From Mycolicibacterium flavescens (GTDB taxonomy: Bacteria > Actinomycetota > Actinomycetes > Mycobacteriales > Mycobacteriaceae): a DNA stretch of 64,000 nucleotides. A program made the translations under genes and the position numbers. The notes beneath the pieces are model-generated. The model did no database searches, was not told where the DNA came from, and saw only the letters and a list, made by a program, of their open reading frames with translations. Of the stretch, positions 1-8,861 are shown piece after piece. The DNA lies in NCBI GenBank assembly GCA_900637135.1, contig LR134353.1, positions 868,001 to 932,000 on the forward strand. The letters are read 5' to 3'. Every line of letters starts with the position of its first letter. Position 1 is the first letter of the stretch.

Positions 1-76
1 GCGCGTCGGCCAGCGTGTCATGTACCCACAGGCCGCGCCGGTAGGCGTCGGCGCTGCGCTTCTCGTCGACACGCAC
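1..76 (-). CDS. Partial CDS, N-terminus only; possibly an acyl-CoA synthetase
   Basis: A GTG at 76 opens a frame that runs off the left edge, giving about 25 residues (MRVDEKRSADAYRRGLWVHD and on). It starts 9 bases after the GntR stop, so it would be the third gene of the minus-strand run SMP-30-like, GntR, this gene. The words RRGLW and DTLADA resemble the N-termini of AMP-binding acyl-CoA synthetases, which would suit a catabolic locus. The fragment is too short to prove a family. Confidence 0.4.
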   Translation of the reverse strand, partial: MRVDEKRSADAYRRGLWVHDTLADA

Positions 77-84
77 TGCCCGGC

Positions 85-822
85 CTAACCCTTGATCCGG
101 CGCATCGTCATCGAGTGCCGGTACCGCGACGAGGGATGGGTGTTGATGGTCACCTGCGCGACCTCGCCGTCGGAGGTGGTGTAGGCGCGGCGCATCTCCA
201 GAGCCGCGCTGCCCGCATCGACCTTGAGCGCCCTGGCGAGATCCGGCGACACGGTGATGGCCGCCATCTCCTGATGCACCTCGACGATGCTGACCCCGAA
301 CAGGTCCTCGATCAGCGGGAAGATCGGTCCCGAATGGCGTTGCAACAGCCGCCCAACCGCCGCGAACGCCCGATTGATGTAGTACTCGGTGGTGCAGACG
401 GGTGTGTCGCTGCCCTCGTTCTGCCGGCAGCCGCGGACCGCCAGCCACTGCGTACCTGCCTCCAGCCCGGTGCGGTCAGCCAGTTCGTCGTCGACGGTGA
501 CCATCGCGTTGGACTCGATCGTGAGCTGGGCGCCGGCCGCGAACGCCAGCAGGTCATCGATCGAAACGACGTCTTGCGCATACGAATTGGATGCGGGACG
601 AGGGACCACGAGGGTGCCTGCCCGTGGCCGCGACGCGACCAGGTTGTCCTCCCGCAGCCGGCGCAGCGCCTCGCGGACGGTGTAGCGGCTGACCGCGAAG
701 CGTTCGCACAGTTGCTGTTCGGTCGGCAGCTGTGAGCCGACGGGGTAGATCCCGTCGACGATCTCCTTGCGTAAGGTGCGCGCCACCTGCAGGTAGCGAT
801 GGTCGGTGGGGCTGACGGTCAT
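85..822 (-). CDS. GntR-family transcriptional regulator (HutC/FadR type with UTRA domain)
   Basis: A 245-residue DNA-binding repressor-type protein. Residues about 8-75 form the GntR winged helix, with the typical stretch QLPTEQQLCERFAVSRYTVR followed by EALRRL. Residues about 95-240 fit a UTRA ligand-binding domain. Its start codon overlaps the stop of the beta-propeller gene upstream (ATGA), so both are read from one message. The divergent promoter ahead of that operon carries two related GTCC(A/G)GACAA sites, which makes this protein the likely local regulator of the catabolic cluster. The ligand is unknown. Confidence 0.9.
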   Translation of the reverse strand: MTVSPTDHRYLQVARTLRKEIVDGIYPVGSQLPTEQQLCERFAVSRYTVREALRRLREDNLVASRPRAGTLVVPRPASNSYAQDVVSIDDLLAFAAGAQLTIESNAMVTVDDELADRTGLEAGTQWLAVRGCRQNEGSDTPVCTTEYYINRAFAAVGRLLQRHSGPIFPLIEDLFGVSIVEVHQEMAAITVSPDLARALKVDAGSAALEMRRAYTTSDGEVAQVTINTHPSSRYRHSMTMRRIKG

Positions 823-2426
823 GTCCGCCGCAGCGCCAGCACGCTGCCCTCGCCGTCGGCCGACACGTACAAGGTGCCGTCACGGCCGACGGTGATACCG
901 GCGAACGGCCCCTGCGGTCCGGAGAACGGCGGCATCCCTTTGAGCGGCTTGGGCTCCACGCCCGGCGGCGGCCCGACCGGAAGATCCGAAGCGATCGTGG
1001 TGCGCGCGTTGGTTTTCAGGTTTACCGCGATCACCTCCTTGGAGCCCGCGTCGACGATGTAGAGCACGCCGTCGGCGACCGCGATGCCCTGCGGGCGTGA
1101 CAGGCCGTCGACCACGGTTTGCGTCGTGTCGCCGACCGCGATCACCCGTCCGGCCCCTGATTCGGCGACCAGCACGCGGCCGTCGTCGTCGAATGCGACG
1201 CCGACCGGATCCCGCAGATCCGAGGCCAGCACCTCGGCGCTGCCCGACGCCAGCGCATGCACCCGCCCCGTGCCAAGCTCGGTGAACACGATCCGCTCAC
1301 CCGGCCCGACGGCCACACCGTAGAGCTGGTCGAAACCGTCTGCCAGGTAATCGGTTTCGCCGTCGGCGGGGCGGTACCGAGCGATCTGGCCACCCGAGGT
1401 GGCCACCACGAACGCATTGCCTGCAACCGGGGCCAGCCCGCGGAGGAAGCCCGGGTAGCCGGGGGAGAACAGCATGCCGACGGTCTGCAGCGATCCGTCA
1501 TCGCCGACGGCGTAGAAGTAGGTGCCGTCAGCAACGTAGAGCTGGCCATCCTCGCCCACCGCCAGATCGAGCGGCCAGTTCAACCCGCCGCCGAGCAGCG
1601 TGCGGGTTTCGCCAGCGCCGACGATCTCGGTGATCTCACCGGTGAAGTTCGAGACGAACAGGCGGTCCCCGACGAAGGTCAGGTTGTCCAATCCCGGGTT
1701 GAGCTGAGCCAGAAGGGTTTTCTCGCCGCTTCGCGGATCGATACGCAGCACCTGGCCGCTGGCCACCTGCGTCGAGACGAGATTGCCCTGCGGGTCGAAC
1801 TTCACCGCATCGGGCACACCGAGGTCGGCGGCCACCCGTTGCGGCTCACCGCCGCCGAGGTCGATGCGCCAGATCTCATTGGCCGTCATCAGCGGGTAGT
1901 ACAGGAAGCCGTCCGGGCCGACCTCCATGGCGTTCGGTGAAGGTAGGCCCTCCAACAGGTTCCGCTCGGCGCCCGTGGCGCGGTCGAGTTCCATCAGCCG
2001 TCCGCCGTCGCGGCACTCGTTGACGAACAAGCGATCCTGGTGCACGGTGATGCCGTTGGCGGACGGCAGGTCGTCGCGCAGCACCCGCGTGCGGCCCGCG
2101 GCGTCGCGCACGCTGACCCGTCCGTCCATCACCTCGGTTGCGAAGAGGTTGCCGTCGCTGTCGAAGGCGACGTCGTCGGGGCCGATGATGTCACCGCCCT
2201 TGGCGCTGACCGTCTCCAGATTCCCCGTGCCCAGATCCAGCGCGCTGATCTGGCTGCCCGTCACCTGGGCGACATAGACGCGGCCGTCCGGGCCGGTGCG
2301 CAGACCGTTCGCACCGAACAGCCGACTCGGGGCGGTGATCCGCTCGAGACGCCACCCGGCCGTCGCGGTCGGATTTCCGCCCGGATAGCGAGACTGCTGC
2401 GGGGATCCCGTCGCCGATTGCGTCAT
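819..2426 (-). CDS. SMP-30/NHL-type double beta-propeller protein (putative lactonase-like)
   Basis: 535 residues from the ATG at 2426; an in-frame start at 2444 is possible but adds only six residues. The protein is a chain of short propeller units of the type GLRTGPDGRVYVAQ, DVAFDSDGNLFATE, AMEVGPDGFLYYP and GVAFDDDGRVLVAES, enough for two propellers. No signal peptide is visible, so it is probably cytosolic. SMP-30/gluconolactonase proteins hydrolyse lactones using a metal ion. Beside a Baeyer-Villiger-type enzyme, a lactone-opening role is reasonable, but the sequence alone does not show a catalytic site. It is translationally coupled to the GntR gene. Confidence 0.75.
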   Translation of the reverse strand: MTQSATGSPQQSRYPGGNPTATAGWRLERITAPSRLFGANGLRTGPDGRVYVAQVTGSQISALDLGTGNLETVSAKGGDIIGPDDVAFDSDGNLFATEVMDGRVSVRDAAGRTRVLRDDLPSANGITVHQDRLFVNECRDGGRLMELDRATGAERNLLEGLPSPNAMEVGPDGFLYYPLMTANEIWRIDLGGGEPQRVAADLGVPDAVKFDPQGNLVSTQVASGQVLRIDPRSGEKTLLAQLNPGLDNLTFVGDRLFVSNFTGEITEIVGAGETRTLLGGGLNWPLDLAVGEDGQLYVADGTYFYAVGDDGSLQTVGMLFSPGYPGFLRGLAPVAGNAFVVATSGGQIARYRPADGETDYLADGFDQLYGVAVGPGERIVFTELGTGRVHALASGSAEVLASDLRDPVGVAFDDDGRVLVAESGAGRVIAVGDTTQTVVDGLSRPQGIAVADGVLYIVDAGSKEVIAVNLKTNARTTIASDLPVGPPPGVEPKPLKGMPPFSGPQGPFAGITVGRDGTLYVSADGEGSVLALRRT

Positions 2427-2451
2427 GACCTGGCACGTTAGCAACTCCGCT

Positions 2452-2463
2452 TAGTCCAGACAA
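2452..2463. promoter_or_regulatory. Candidate GntR operator, site 1 (proximal to the propeller gene)
   Basis: TAGTCCAGACAA lies 26 bases upstream of the propeller gene start in the divergent intergenic region. It differs at two positions from the perfect palindrome at 2548-2559. GntR regulators commonly bind short palindromes with GT and AC half-sites. Assignment to the neighbouring GntR protein is inference. Confidence 0.45.
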
Positions 2464-2547
2464 TAGGGCGTGAGAGAGCTGGTTTCGCCCTTGACGGGCC
2501 GATTAACGCTGGGGAATAGTGTTCTGCAACATGGAGAGCAACACTCG

Positions 2548-2559
2548 TTGTCCGGACAA
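2548..2559. promoter_or_regulatory. Candidate GntR operator, site 2 (proximal to the SDR gene)
   Basis: TTGTCCGGACAA is a perfect 12-base palindrome ending 5 bases before the SDR start codon. Together with the related site at 2452-2463 it places one copy next to each divergent gene, as expected for a shared operator pair. Confidence 0.5.
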
Positions 2560-2564
2560 ATAGC

Positions 2565-3410
2565 ATGGACGACCTCTTGAGGCTGGACGGCCGGATCGTC
2601 GTGGTGTCGGGTGCCGGCGGCGGCGGAATCGGCACCACCGTCACCCGGATGGCGGCCGAGGCCGGTGCCACGGTGGTGGCCGTCAGCCGGTCGAAAGAAA
2701 ACCTCGACGAACACATCGGTCCCCTGGCCGATCAGGGGCTGCCCGTCGTCGCGGTGTCGGCCGACGCCTCCACCGACGCCGGCATTGCCACCGTGATGGA
2801 GCGGGTCCGGCGAACCGACGGCGATCTGTACGGATTGGTGAACATCGCGGGCGGCGCCGCGCCGTCGACGTGGATGCCGTCGACCCGGGTGACGCGTTCG
2901 GACTGGCGGGAGTTGTTCACCGCGAACCTCGAGACGGCGTTCTTCATGAGCCAGGCGGTATGCGCAGAACTCCGCGCCCGCGGCCTGAAGGGCTCGGTCG
3001 TCTCCGTGTCGTCGATCAGCGGGATGAACACCGCGCCGTTCCACATCGCCTACGGCACGGCCAAGGCGGCGGTGGTCGCGATGACGCGCACCATGGCCGC
3101 CGAGTTGGCGCACGACAACATCCGCGTCAACGCGGTGGCGCCCGGGGTGACCGAGACCGCCGCGTCGCGCACCTACGTCGACGTCGACCCCGACCGGGAC
3201 CGGCGGGCGATCGCGATGGGCAGGCGGGGTCGGCCCGAAGAGCAGGCTGGGGCGATCCTGTTCCTGCTGTCGGACCTGTCGAGCTATATCACCGGGCAGA
3301 CGCTTCTCGTCGACGGTGGGCTCAACCTGAAGTGGACGCACCTCGGTGCCGACAACACCTCGCTGTTCCTCAAAGACGAAACCTTCCGCGCAGAAATAAG
3401 TCGGTTCTAA
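2565..3410 (+). CDS. Short-chain dehydrogenase/reductase (SDR)
   Basis: 281 residues. The N-terminal NAD(P)-binding glycine motif reads SGAGGGGIGTTV (about residues 15-26). The catalytic segment has SSISGM followed by YGTAK, giving the Ser-Tyr-Lys set. The C-terminus GQTLLVDGGL is typical of classical SDRs. It is the first gene of the plus-strand catabolic run and ends 10 bases before the Rieske oxygenase gene. A likely job is oxidation of a hydroxylated intermediate to a ketone that the downstream flavin monooxygenase could attack. The substrate is not deducible. Confidence 0.9.
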   Translation: MDDLLRLDGRIVVVSGAGGGGIGTTVTRMAAEAGATVVAVSRSKENLDEHIGPLADQGLPVVAVSADASTDAGIATVMERVRRTDGDLYGLVNIAGGAAPSTWMPSTRVTRSDWRELFTANLETAFFMSQAVCAELRARGLKGSVVSVSSISGMNTAPFHIAYGTAKAAVVAMTRTMAAELAHDNIRVNAVAPGVTETAASRTYVDVDPDRDRRAIAMGRRGRPEEQAGAILFLLSDLSSYITGQTLLVDGGLNLKWTHLGADNTSLFLKDETFRAEISRF

Positions 3411-3420
3411 GGAGTTTGAA

Positions 3421-4791
3421 ATGACCGATACGCAGGCCAGGATTGAAGCGCCAGAAGAGCTCTGCGAACCGATGACGATCCCGGTGGAGGCGTACGTCTC
3501 GGAGGAGTATGCGCGCGCCGAGCGGGACAAGTTGTGGCGCAAGGTATGGCAGCAGGTCGGCCGCGTCGAGGAGCTTCCCGAGGTCGGCAGCTACCTGACC
3601 TACGACGTCCTCGACGACTCGATCATCGTGGTGCGCACCGGGGCAGACGAGTTTCGGGCGCACCACAACGTGTGCATGCACCGCGGCCGCCGCCTCGTCG
3701 ACACCCCCGACGGGGACAAGAACGCCGTCGGCCGCGCCCGCAAATCGTTCGTCTGCGGATTCCACGGCTGGACATACGGACTCGACGGTGCCTGCACGCA
3801 CATCCGCGAACAGGACGACTGGAACGGCGCGCTCACCCCGCAGAACACCCACCTCGTCCCCGTCCAGGTCGACACGTGGGGCGGCTGGCTGTTCATCAAC
3901 ATGGACCCCGACTGCGAACCGCTTGCCGACTACCTGTTCCCGGCCGCCAAGATCCTCGATCCGTTCGGGCTGGAGAACATGCGCTACAAGTGGCGCAAAT
4001 GGCTGTACTTCGACTGCAATTGGAAGGTCGCGCTCGAGGCCTTCAACGAGACCTACCACGTGTTCACCACCCATCCGGAGTTCAACAAGTTCGGCGAGTT
4101 CAAGGGTTGGGCCAAGGCGCAGGGCAGGCACAGCAACATCGGATACGACGCGCCGAAAGACATGGAGGCCACCAGGTCCAAGATCCGGTTGGGCACCGGT
4201 GACGATCCCCGCGTCTCCACCGCCGAGATGCAGATGTACACCTGGGAGCAGACCAACGCCACCACCACCGAGACGCTGGTGAACGCGGCCAAGAGGCTGG
4301 TCGACGAACTGCCCGAGGGCACACCTCCGGACAAGGTTCTCGAACACTGGTTGGCATCGGCCAGGCGTGACGACGAGGCCCGCGGCGTCGTGTGGCCGAC
4401 CATTCCGCCCGACATCCTCGGGCAGGCGGGCACGGCGTGGCAGATCTTCCCCAACTTCCAGGTCGGCCAGGGCCTGACGACCGCGCTGTGCTACGGCGCC
4501 CGGCCGCATCCGACCTACGATCCGAACAAATGCATCTTCGAGGTGGCGACCTTGGAGCTGTTCCCGAAGGATCAAGAGCCGCAGACGCATTGGGAGTACA
4601 CGCCCAAGGACAGCCCGAACTGGCTTTCGGTGCTTCCCCAGGATTTCTCGAACATGGCCGCGGTGCAGCAGGGCATGAAGTCGCTGGGCTTCCCCGGCAC
4701 CAGGCCCAACCCGTACCGCGAACGCAGCACCGTGAACCTGCACTATCAGTTGTCCAAGTACATGGGCACCGGCGAACCGAAAGAGCTCTGA
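3421..4791 (+). CDS. Rieske non-haem iron oxygenase, alpha subunit
   Basis: 456 residues. The Rieske [2Fe-2S] ligands are C85, H87, C112 and H115 (CMH, then CGFHGWTYG). The H87-C112 gap of 24 residues is longer than the usual 15-17. The catalytic iron motif is EAFNETYHVFTTH, with the HxxxxH pair and a Glu where the bridging Asp usually sits. A GGAG sequence precedes the ATG. No ferredoxin, reductase or beta subunit is encoded nearby, so electrons must come from proteins encoded elsewhere. It is followed after three bases by the flavin monooxygenase. It probably hydroxylates the pathway substrate. Confidence 0.92.
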   Translation: MTDTQARIEAPEELCEPMTIPVEAYVSEEYARAERDKLWRKVWQQVGRVEELPEVGSYLTYDVLDDSIIVVRTGADEFRAHHNVCMHRGRRLVDTPDGDKNAVGRARKSFVCGFHGWTYGLDGACTHIREQDDWNGALTPQNTHLVPVQVDTWGGWLFINMDPDCEPLADYLFPAAKILDPFGLENMRYKWRKWLYFDCNWKVALEAFNETYHVFTTHPEFNKFGEFKGWAKAQGRHSNIGYDAPKDMEATRSKIRLGTGDDPRVSTAEMQMYTWEQTNATTTETLVNAAKRLVDELPEGTPPDKVLEHWLASARRDDEARGVVWPTIPPDILGQAGTAWQIFPNFQVGQGLTTALCYGARPHPTYDPNKCIFEVATLELFPKDQEPQTHWEYTPKDSPNWLSVLPQDFSNMAAVQQGMKSLGFPGTRPNPYRERSTVNLHYQLSKYMGTGEPKEL

Positions 4792-4794
4792 GCT

Positions 4795-6639
4795 ATGACA
4801 ATGTCCGACACCTGCGGACCCACGGAGACCCCTGACGACATCGACATCGACGCGCTGCGGGAGAAGTACGCCCAGGAGCGGGCGAAAAGGCTTCGGCCCG
4901 AGGGCTCCAAGCAGTACGTCGAGTTGACCGACGACTTCGCCGGCTACTACGAGACCGACCCGTACACCCCGGCCGCGCCGCGTGACCCGATCGTCGAGGA
5001 CATCGACGTCGCGGTGCTGGGCGGCGGATTCGGCGGGCTGCTGTCGGCGGCGCATCTGAAGAAGGCCGGGGTCGAGGACGTCCGGATCATCGAGCTGGGC
5101 GGCGACTTCGGTGGGGTCTGGTACTGGAACCGGTATCCGGGCATCCAGTGCGACAACGAGTCTTATTGCTACATCCCGCTTCTGGAAGAGCTCGACTACA
5201 TCCCGAGCAAGAAGTTCGCCGACGGACCCGAGATCTACGAGCACTGCAGGCGCATCGGTAAGCACTTCGGCCTCTACGACTCGGCGATCTTCTCCACCCA
5301 GGTGCGCGATATGCGCTGGGACGGGGAGATCAACAGGTGGCGCATCGCCACCAACCGCGGCGACGACATCCGCGCGCGGTTCGTGGTGCTGGCGTCCGGG
5401 CCGTTCCACCGGCCGAAGCTGCCGGGCATCCCGGGCATGAAGGATTTCAAGGGACACAGCTTCCACTCGTCGCGTTGGGATTACGACTACACCGGCGGCG
5501 ACTACACCGGCGGCATGGACAAGCTCGCCGACAAGCGTGTCGCGATCATCGGCACCGGCGCCACCAGCATTCAGGTGGTGCCGTTCCTGGCCCGAGATGC
5601 CAAGCACCTATATGTCGTTCAGCGCACCCCGTCGACGGTCGACGCGCGCAACAACACCCCGACCAACCCCGACTGGGTGAAGACGCTGCAGCCCGGCTGG
5701 CAGAAGGAACGCCAGCGCAACTTCCACTCGTGGACGTTCGAGGGGATGGCGCCCGGGCAGCCGGATCTGGTGTGCGACTTCTGGACCGAACTTGGCCGCA
5801 ACACCGCTGCGCGGGTGCTCTCACTCGAGGACCCGTCGACGCTGACGCCCGAGCAGTTCATGGCGATCCGCGAGGAAGAGGACTACAAGATCATGGAGCG
5901 GCTGCGCCGCCGGATCGCCGAGACCGTCGACGACCCCGACACGGCCGAGGCGCTCAAGCCGTACTACCGCTTCCTGTGCAAGCGTCCGCTGTCCAACGAC
6001 GACTACCTGCCCACCTTCAACCGACCCAACGTGACGCTGATCGACGTGTCCGACACCAAGGGGGTCGAGCGGATCACCGAGAAGGGATTCGTCGCCAACG
6101 GCCAGGAGTACGAGGTCGACTGCATCATCTACGCCAGCGGCTTCGAGATCACCACCGAGATCAGCAGGCGCTACTCGATCGACGCGATCGAAGGCCGCGA
6201 CGGGCTGTCGCTCTACGACTATTGGCACGACGGCTACAAGACGCTGCACGGCATGACCAGCCGCGGCTTCCCGAACCAGTTCTTCACCGGCTTCACCCAG
6301 GTCGGCATCTCGGCCAACATCGCGGCCAACTACGAACTGCAGGGTGAGCACATCGCCTACATCGTCGCCGAGGCGTTGAAGCGGGGCGCAACGGTCGTCG
6401 AGCCGACCGACGACGCGCAGGAGCAGTGGTGCCAGACCATCCGCGAATCCGCGGTCGACAACTCGGCTTTCGACGCATCCTGCACTCCGGGTTACTACAA
6501 CAACGAGGGCGGCGGTGGCGGTGAGGGCATCCGCTCACACCTCGGCGAGCCCTACGGCCCGGGCTTCTACGCGTTCGGCGATCTGCTCAAAGAGTGGCGC
6601 GACAAGGGCGACCTCGATGGCCTGGTACTCGAGAAGTAG
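4795..6639 (+). CDS. FAD-dependent Baeyer-Villiger-type monooxygenase
   Basis: 614 residues. The FAD-binding motif GGGFGG lies near residue 75, preceded by an N-terminal extension. The Baeyer-Villiger fingerprint FxGxxxHxxxW(P/D) is met exactly by FKGHSFHSSRWD. The second, NADP-binding Rossmann motif is GTGATSIQ. A late Ala-Ser-Gly motif (YASGFE) is also present. These enzymes insert oxygen next to a carbonyl, giving esters or lactones. The gene begins three bases after the Rieske gene and is probably co-transcribed. A second ATG lies six bases in. The last bases form one arm of an intergenic hairpin. Confidence 0.92.
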   Translation: MTMSDTCGPTETPDDIDIDALREKYAQERAKRLRPEGSKQYVELTDDFAGYYETDPYTPAAPRDPIVEDIDVAVLGGGFGGLLSAAHLKKAGVEDVRIIELGGDFGGVWYWNRYPGIQCDNESYCYIPLLEELDYIPSKKFADGPEIYEHCRRIGKHFGLYDSAIFSTQVRDMRWDGEINRWRIATNRGDDIRARFVVLASGPFHRPKLPGIPGMKDFKGHSFHSSRWDYDYTGGDYTGGMDKLADKRVAIIGTGATSIQVVPFLARDAKHLYVVQRTPSTVDARNNTPTNPDWVKTLQPGWQKERQRNFHSWTFEGMAPGQPDLVCDFWTELGRNTAARVLSLEDPSTLTPEQFMAIREEEDYKIMERLRRRIAETVDDPDTAEALKPYYRFLCKRPLSNDDYLPTFNRPNVTLIDVSDTKGVERITEKGFVANGQEYEVDCIIYASGFEITTEISRRYSIDAIEGRDGLSLYDYWHDGYKTLHGMTSRGFPNQFFTGFTQVGISANIAANYELQGEHIAYIVAEALKRGATVVEPTDDAQEQWCQTIRESAVDNSAFDASCTPGYYNNEGGGGGEGIRSHLGEPYGPGFYAFGDLLKEWRDKGDLDGLVLEK

Positions 6640-6691
6640 CGATTTGTGTGCGTTCGGGAGCGGTGAGCGCTCCTCATCGCACACAGATCGC
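6639..6691. terminator. Intergenic inverted repeat (possible attenuator or terminator)
   Basis: Arms GCGATTTGTGTGCG (6639-6652) and CGCACACAGATCGC (6678-6691) pair with one mismatch, and GAGCG/CGCTC pairs inside. It fills the gap between the flavin monooxygenase and the next SDR. No U-tract follows, and the downstream gene keeps the same direction, so partial termination or mRNA processing are both possible. Confidence 0.5.
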
Positions 6692-6701
6692 AGGTACGCC
6701 G

Positions 6702-7649
6702 ATGGGTGAGTTGCGCTTCGACGGTCAGGTGGCCGTCGTGACCGGCGGCGGCAGGGGGCTGGGCCGCGAGTACGCCATGCTGCTCGCCCAGCGCGGCGCC
6801 AAGGTCGTCGTCAACGATCCGGGCGGCAGCCTGACCGGTGACGACTACGATCCCGTCCACCCGCCGTCTGAGGCGCCCGGCCCCGCCGAAGAGGTAGTGC
6901 GCGAGATCACCGCTGCCGGAGGCGAAGCCATCGCGAACACCGATTCGGTGGCCACCCCGGCCGGCGGCAAGGCGATCGTGCAATCGGCTCTCGAGCGCTA
7001 CGGGCGCCTCGACGTCCTGATCCACAACGCGGGCATCGTGCGCCGAGCCCCACTCGCAGAGATGACGTACGACGACTTCGAGGCGGTGCTCGACGTCCAC
7101 CTTCGCGGCGCGTTTCACGTGGTGCGCCCGGCGTTTCCGTCGATGTGCGACGCCGGCTACGGCCGCATCGTGCTGACGTCCTCGATCGGTGGCCTGTACG
7201 GCAATCACGGCGTCGCCAACTACGCGGTGGCCAAGGCGGGCGTGATCGGACTGTCCAACGTGGCGGCCATGGAGGGCGCCGCCCACGGCGTCAAGAGCAA
7301 CGTGATCGTGCCCGCCGCGGTGACACGGATGGCCGAGGGCATCGACACGTCGGCGTACCCGCCGATGGGCGCGGAACTGGTCGCACCGGCGGTGGGATGG
7401 CTGGCACACGAATCATGTTCGATCACCGGCGAAGCGCTGATCGCGCTGGCCGGCCGGATCGCGCGGGCGGTGCTCGCGGAGACCCCCGGCGTCTACCGGC
7501 CGTCGTGGTCGATCGAGGAGGTCGGCGCGCAGATCGCCGCGATCCGCGACATGTCCGAACCCGTGGTGTTCCCCGTGGTGCCCGACGGGCACAACGACCA
7601 CATCAAGTACAGCTTCGCCATGGCGCAGAAGGGCGGTGTCCATGCCTAG
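6702..7649 (+). CDS. SDR oxidoreductase, MFE-2/3-hydroxyacyl-CoA dehydrogenase-like
   Basis: 315 residues from the ATG at 6702; the frame is open further upstream but that part runs through the hairpin. The cofactor motif is TGGGRGLGREYA, followed by VVVNDPGG, a sequence typical of the dehydrogenase domain of type 2 multifunctional beta-oxidation enzymes. The active site has SSIGG and YAVAK. It may oxidise a 3-hydroxyacyl-CoA intermediate. Its end overlaps the start of the CoA-transferase gene, indicating coupled translation. Confidence 0.88.
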   Translation: MGELRFDGQVAVVTGGGRGLGREYAMLLAQRGAKVVVNDPGGSLTGDDYDPVHPPSEAPGPAEEVVREITAAGGEAIANTDSVATPAGGKAIVQSALERYGRLDVLIHNAGIVRRAPLAEMTYDDFEAVLDVHLRGAFHVVRPAFPSMCDAGYGRIVLTSSIGGLYGNHGVANYAVAKAGVIGLSNVAAMEGAAHGVKSNVIVPAAVTRMAEGIDTSAYPPMGAELVAPAVGWLAHESCSITGEALIALAGRIARAVLAETPGVYRPSWSIEEVGAQIAAIRDMSEPVVFPVVPDGHNDHIKYSFAMAQKGGVHA

Positions 7650-8859
7650 CGGGCCGCTGACCGGCGTGCGCGTCGTCGACCTCACCGCGATGGTGATGGG
7701 GCCGTACTGCACCCAGATCATGGCGGATATGGGCGCCGACGTCATCAAAGTCGAACCACCGCAGGGTGATAACACCCGCTTCATCTCGGTGGGCCCCTCA
7801 CCAGGGATGAGTGGGGTGTTCGTCAACGTCAACCGTGGTAAGCGCAGCGTGGTGCTGGACCTGCAGACCGAACCCGGCAAGGCGGCGATGCGGGCGCTCA
7901 TCGAGCGCTCCGACGTGTTCATCCACTCCATGCGCGCCAAGGCGGTCGCCAAGCTGGGCTTCGGCTACGACGACGTCGCGGCCGTCAACCCCGCGATCAT
8001 CTACACCAACTGCTACGGCTACGGCCGCCGGGGGCCCGACCGCGACCGTCCCGCCTACGACGACACCATCCAGGCCGAGGCCGGATTGCCCGCGGTACAA
8101 CAGCAATTGACCGGTGAGGCCGACTTCGTCGGCACGATCATGGCCGACAAGGTCGGCGGGCTGACGGCCCTCTACGCGACGATGATGGCGTTGTTTCATC
8201 GTGAGCGGACCGGGGAGGGGCAAGAGGTCGAGGTCGCCATGTTCGAGACGATGGCGTCGTTCATGCTGGTCGAACATGCCAACGGCGCCATGTTCGACCC
8301 CCCGCTGGGGCCCGCGGTGTATCCGCGCACGGTCGCGCCCAACCGTAGGCCGTACCGCACCAGCGACGGCTACATCGCCGCGTTGATCTACAACGACAAA
8401 CACTGGAACGCGTTCATCGGCGCGGTGAGTCCGGCGTGGAACGACGAGTCCTACGCCACCCTCGAGAAGCGTGCGCACAACATCGATGTCGTCTACGGGT
8501 TGCTCGCCGAGACCATGAAAGAGCGCACCACCGCCGAATGGCTGGACCTGTTCCGGAAACTCGAGATTCCCGCCGCGCCGCTGAACACCCCCGACGCGTT
8601 GTTCGACAACGAACACCTGAACGCGGTCGGACTCTTCGAGACCGTCGAGACCGCGGACGGACCGGTGCGCTTTCCTGGTGTGCCGACGTGGTTCTCGCGC
8701 ACACCCGGCAAGGTCGCAGGTCCCGCCCCGACGCTGGGCGCCGACACCGACGCGGTGCTCGACGAGTTGGGGCTCACCGCGCTCGGCTCCGTGGCTTCTG
8801 ACGGAAACGGGGCGGATCTCGTCGACAACCCCAGTGTCGGCGCGTCGGAGCGGGGGTAG
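7642..8859 (+). CDS. Class III CoA-transferase (CaiB/BaiF family)
   Basis: 405 residues from the ATG at 7642; a GTG at 7636 is the alternative. Family signs are the N-terminal GVRVVDLTAMVMGPYCTQIM, then ADMGADVIKVEPP, NRGKRSVVLDL and YGRRGPDRDRPAYD with TIQAEAG. Class III enzymes move CoA from an acyl-CoA donor to a free acid, activating substrates without ATP. In this cluster it would load a ring-cleavage acid for the acyl-CoA dehydrogenases. The C-terminal 25 residues look unstructured. Confidence 0.92.
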   Translation: MPSGPLTGVRVVDLTAMVMGPYCTQIMADMGADVIKVEPPQGDNTRFISVGPSPGMSGVFVNVNRGKRSVVLDLQTEPGKAAMRALIERSDVFIHSMRAKAVAKLGFGYDDVAAVNPAIIYTNCYGYGRRGPDRDRPAYDDTIQAEAGLPAVQQQLTGEADFVGTIMADKVGGLTALYATMMALFHRERTGEGQEVEVAMFETMASFMLVEHANGAMFDPPLGPAVYPRTVAPNRRPYRTSDGYIAALIYNDKHWNAFIGAVSPAWNDESYATLEKRAHNIDVVYGLLAETMKERTTAEWLDLFRKLEIPAAPLNTPDALFDNEHLNAVGLFETVETADGPVRFPGVPTWFSRTPGKVAGPAPTLGADTDAVLDELGLTALGSVASDGNGADLVDNPSVGASERG

Positions 8860-8861
8860 GC

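Noticed and set aside
3370..5607. Long minus-strand open frame (745 codons) opposite the Rieske and monooxygenase genes
   Set aside because: It is an antisense shadow: Arg/Val/Gly-rich, no domain pattern, and the opposite strand encodes two clear enzymes with intact motifs.
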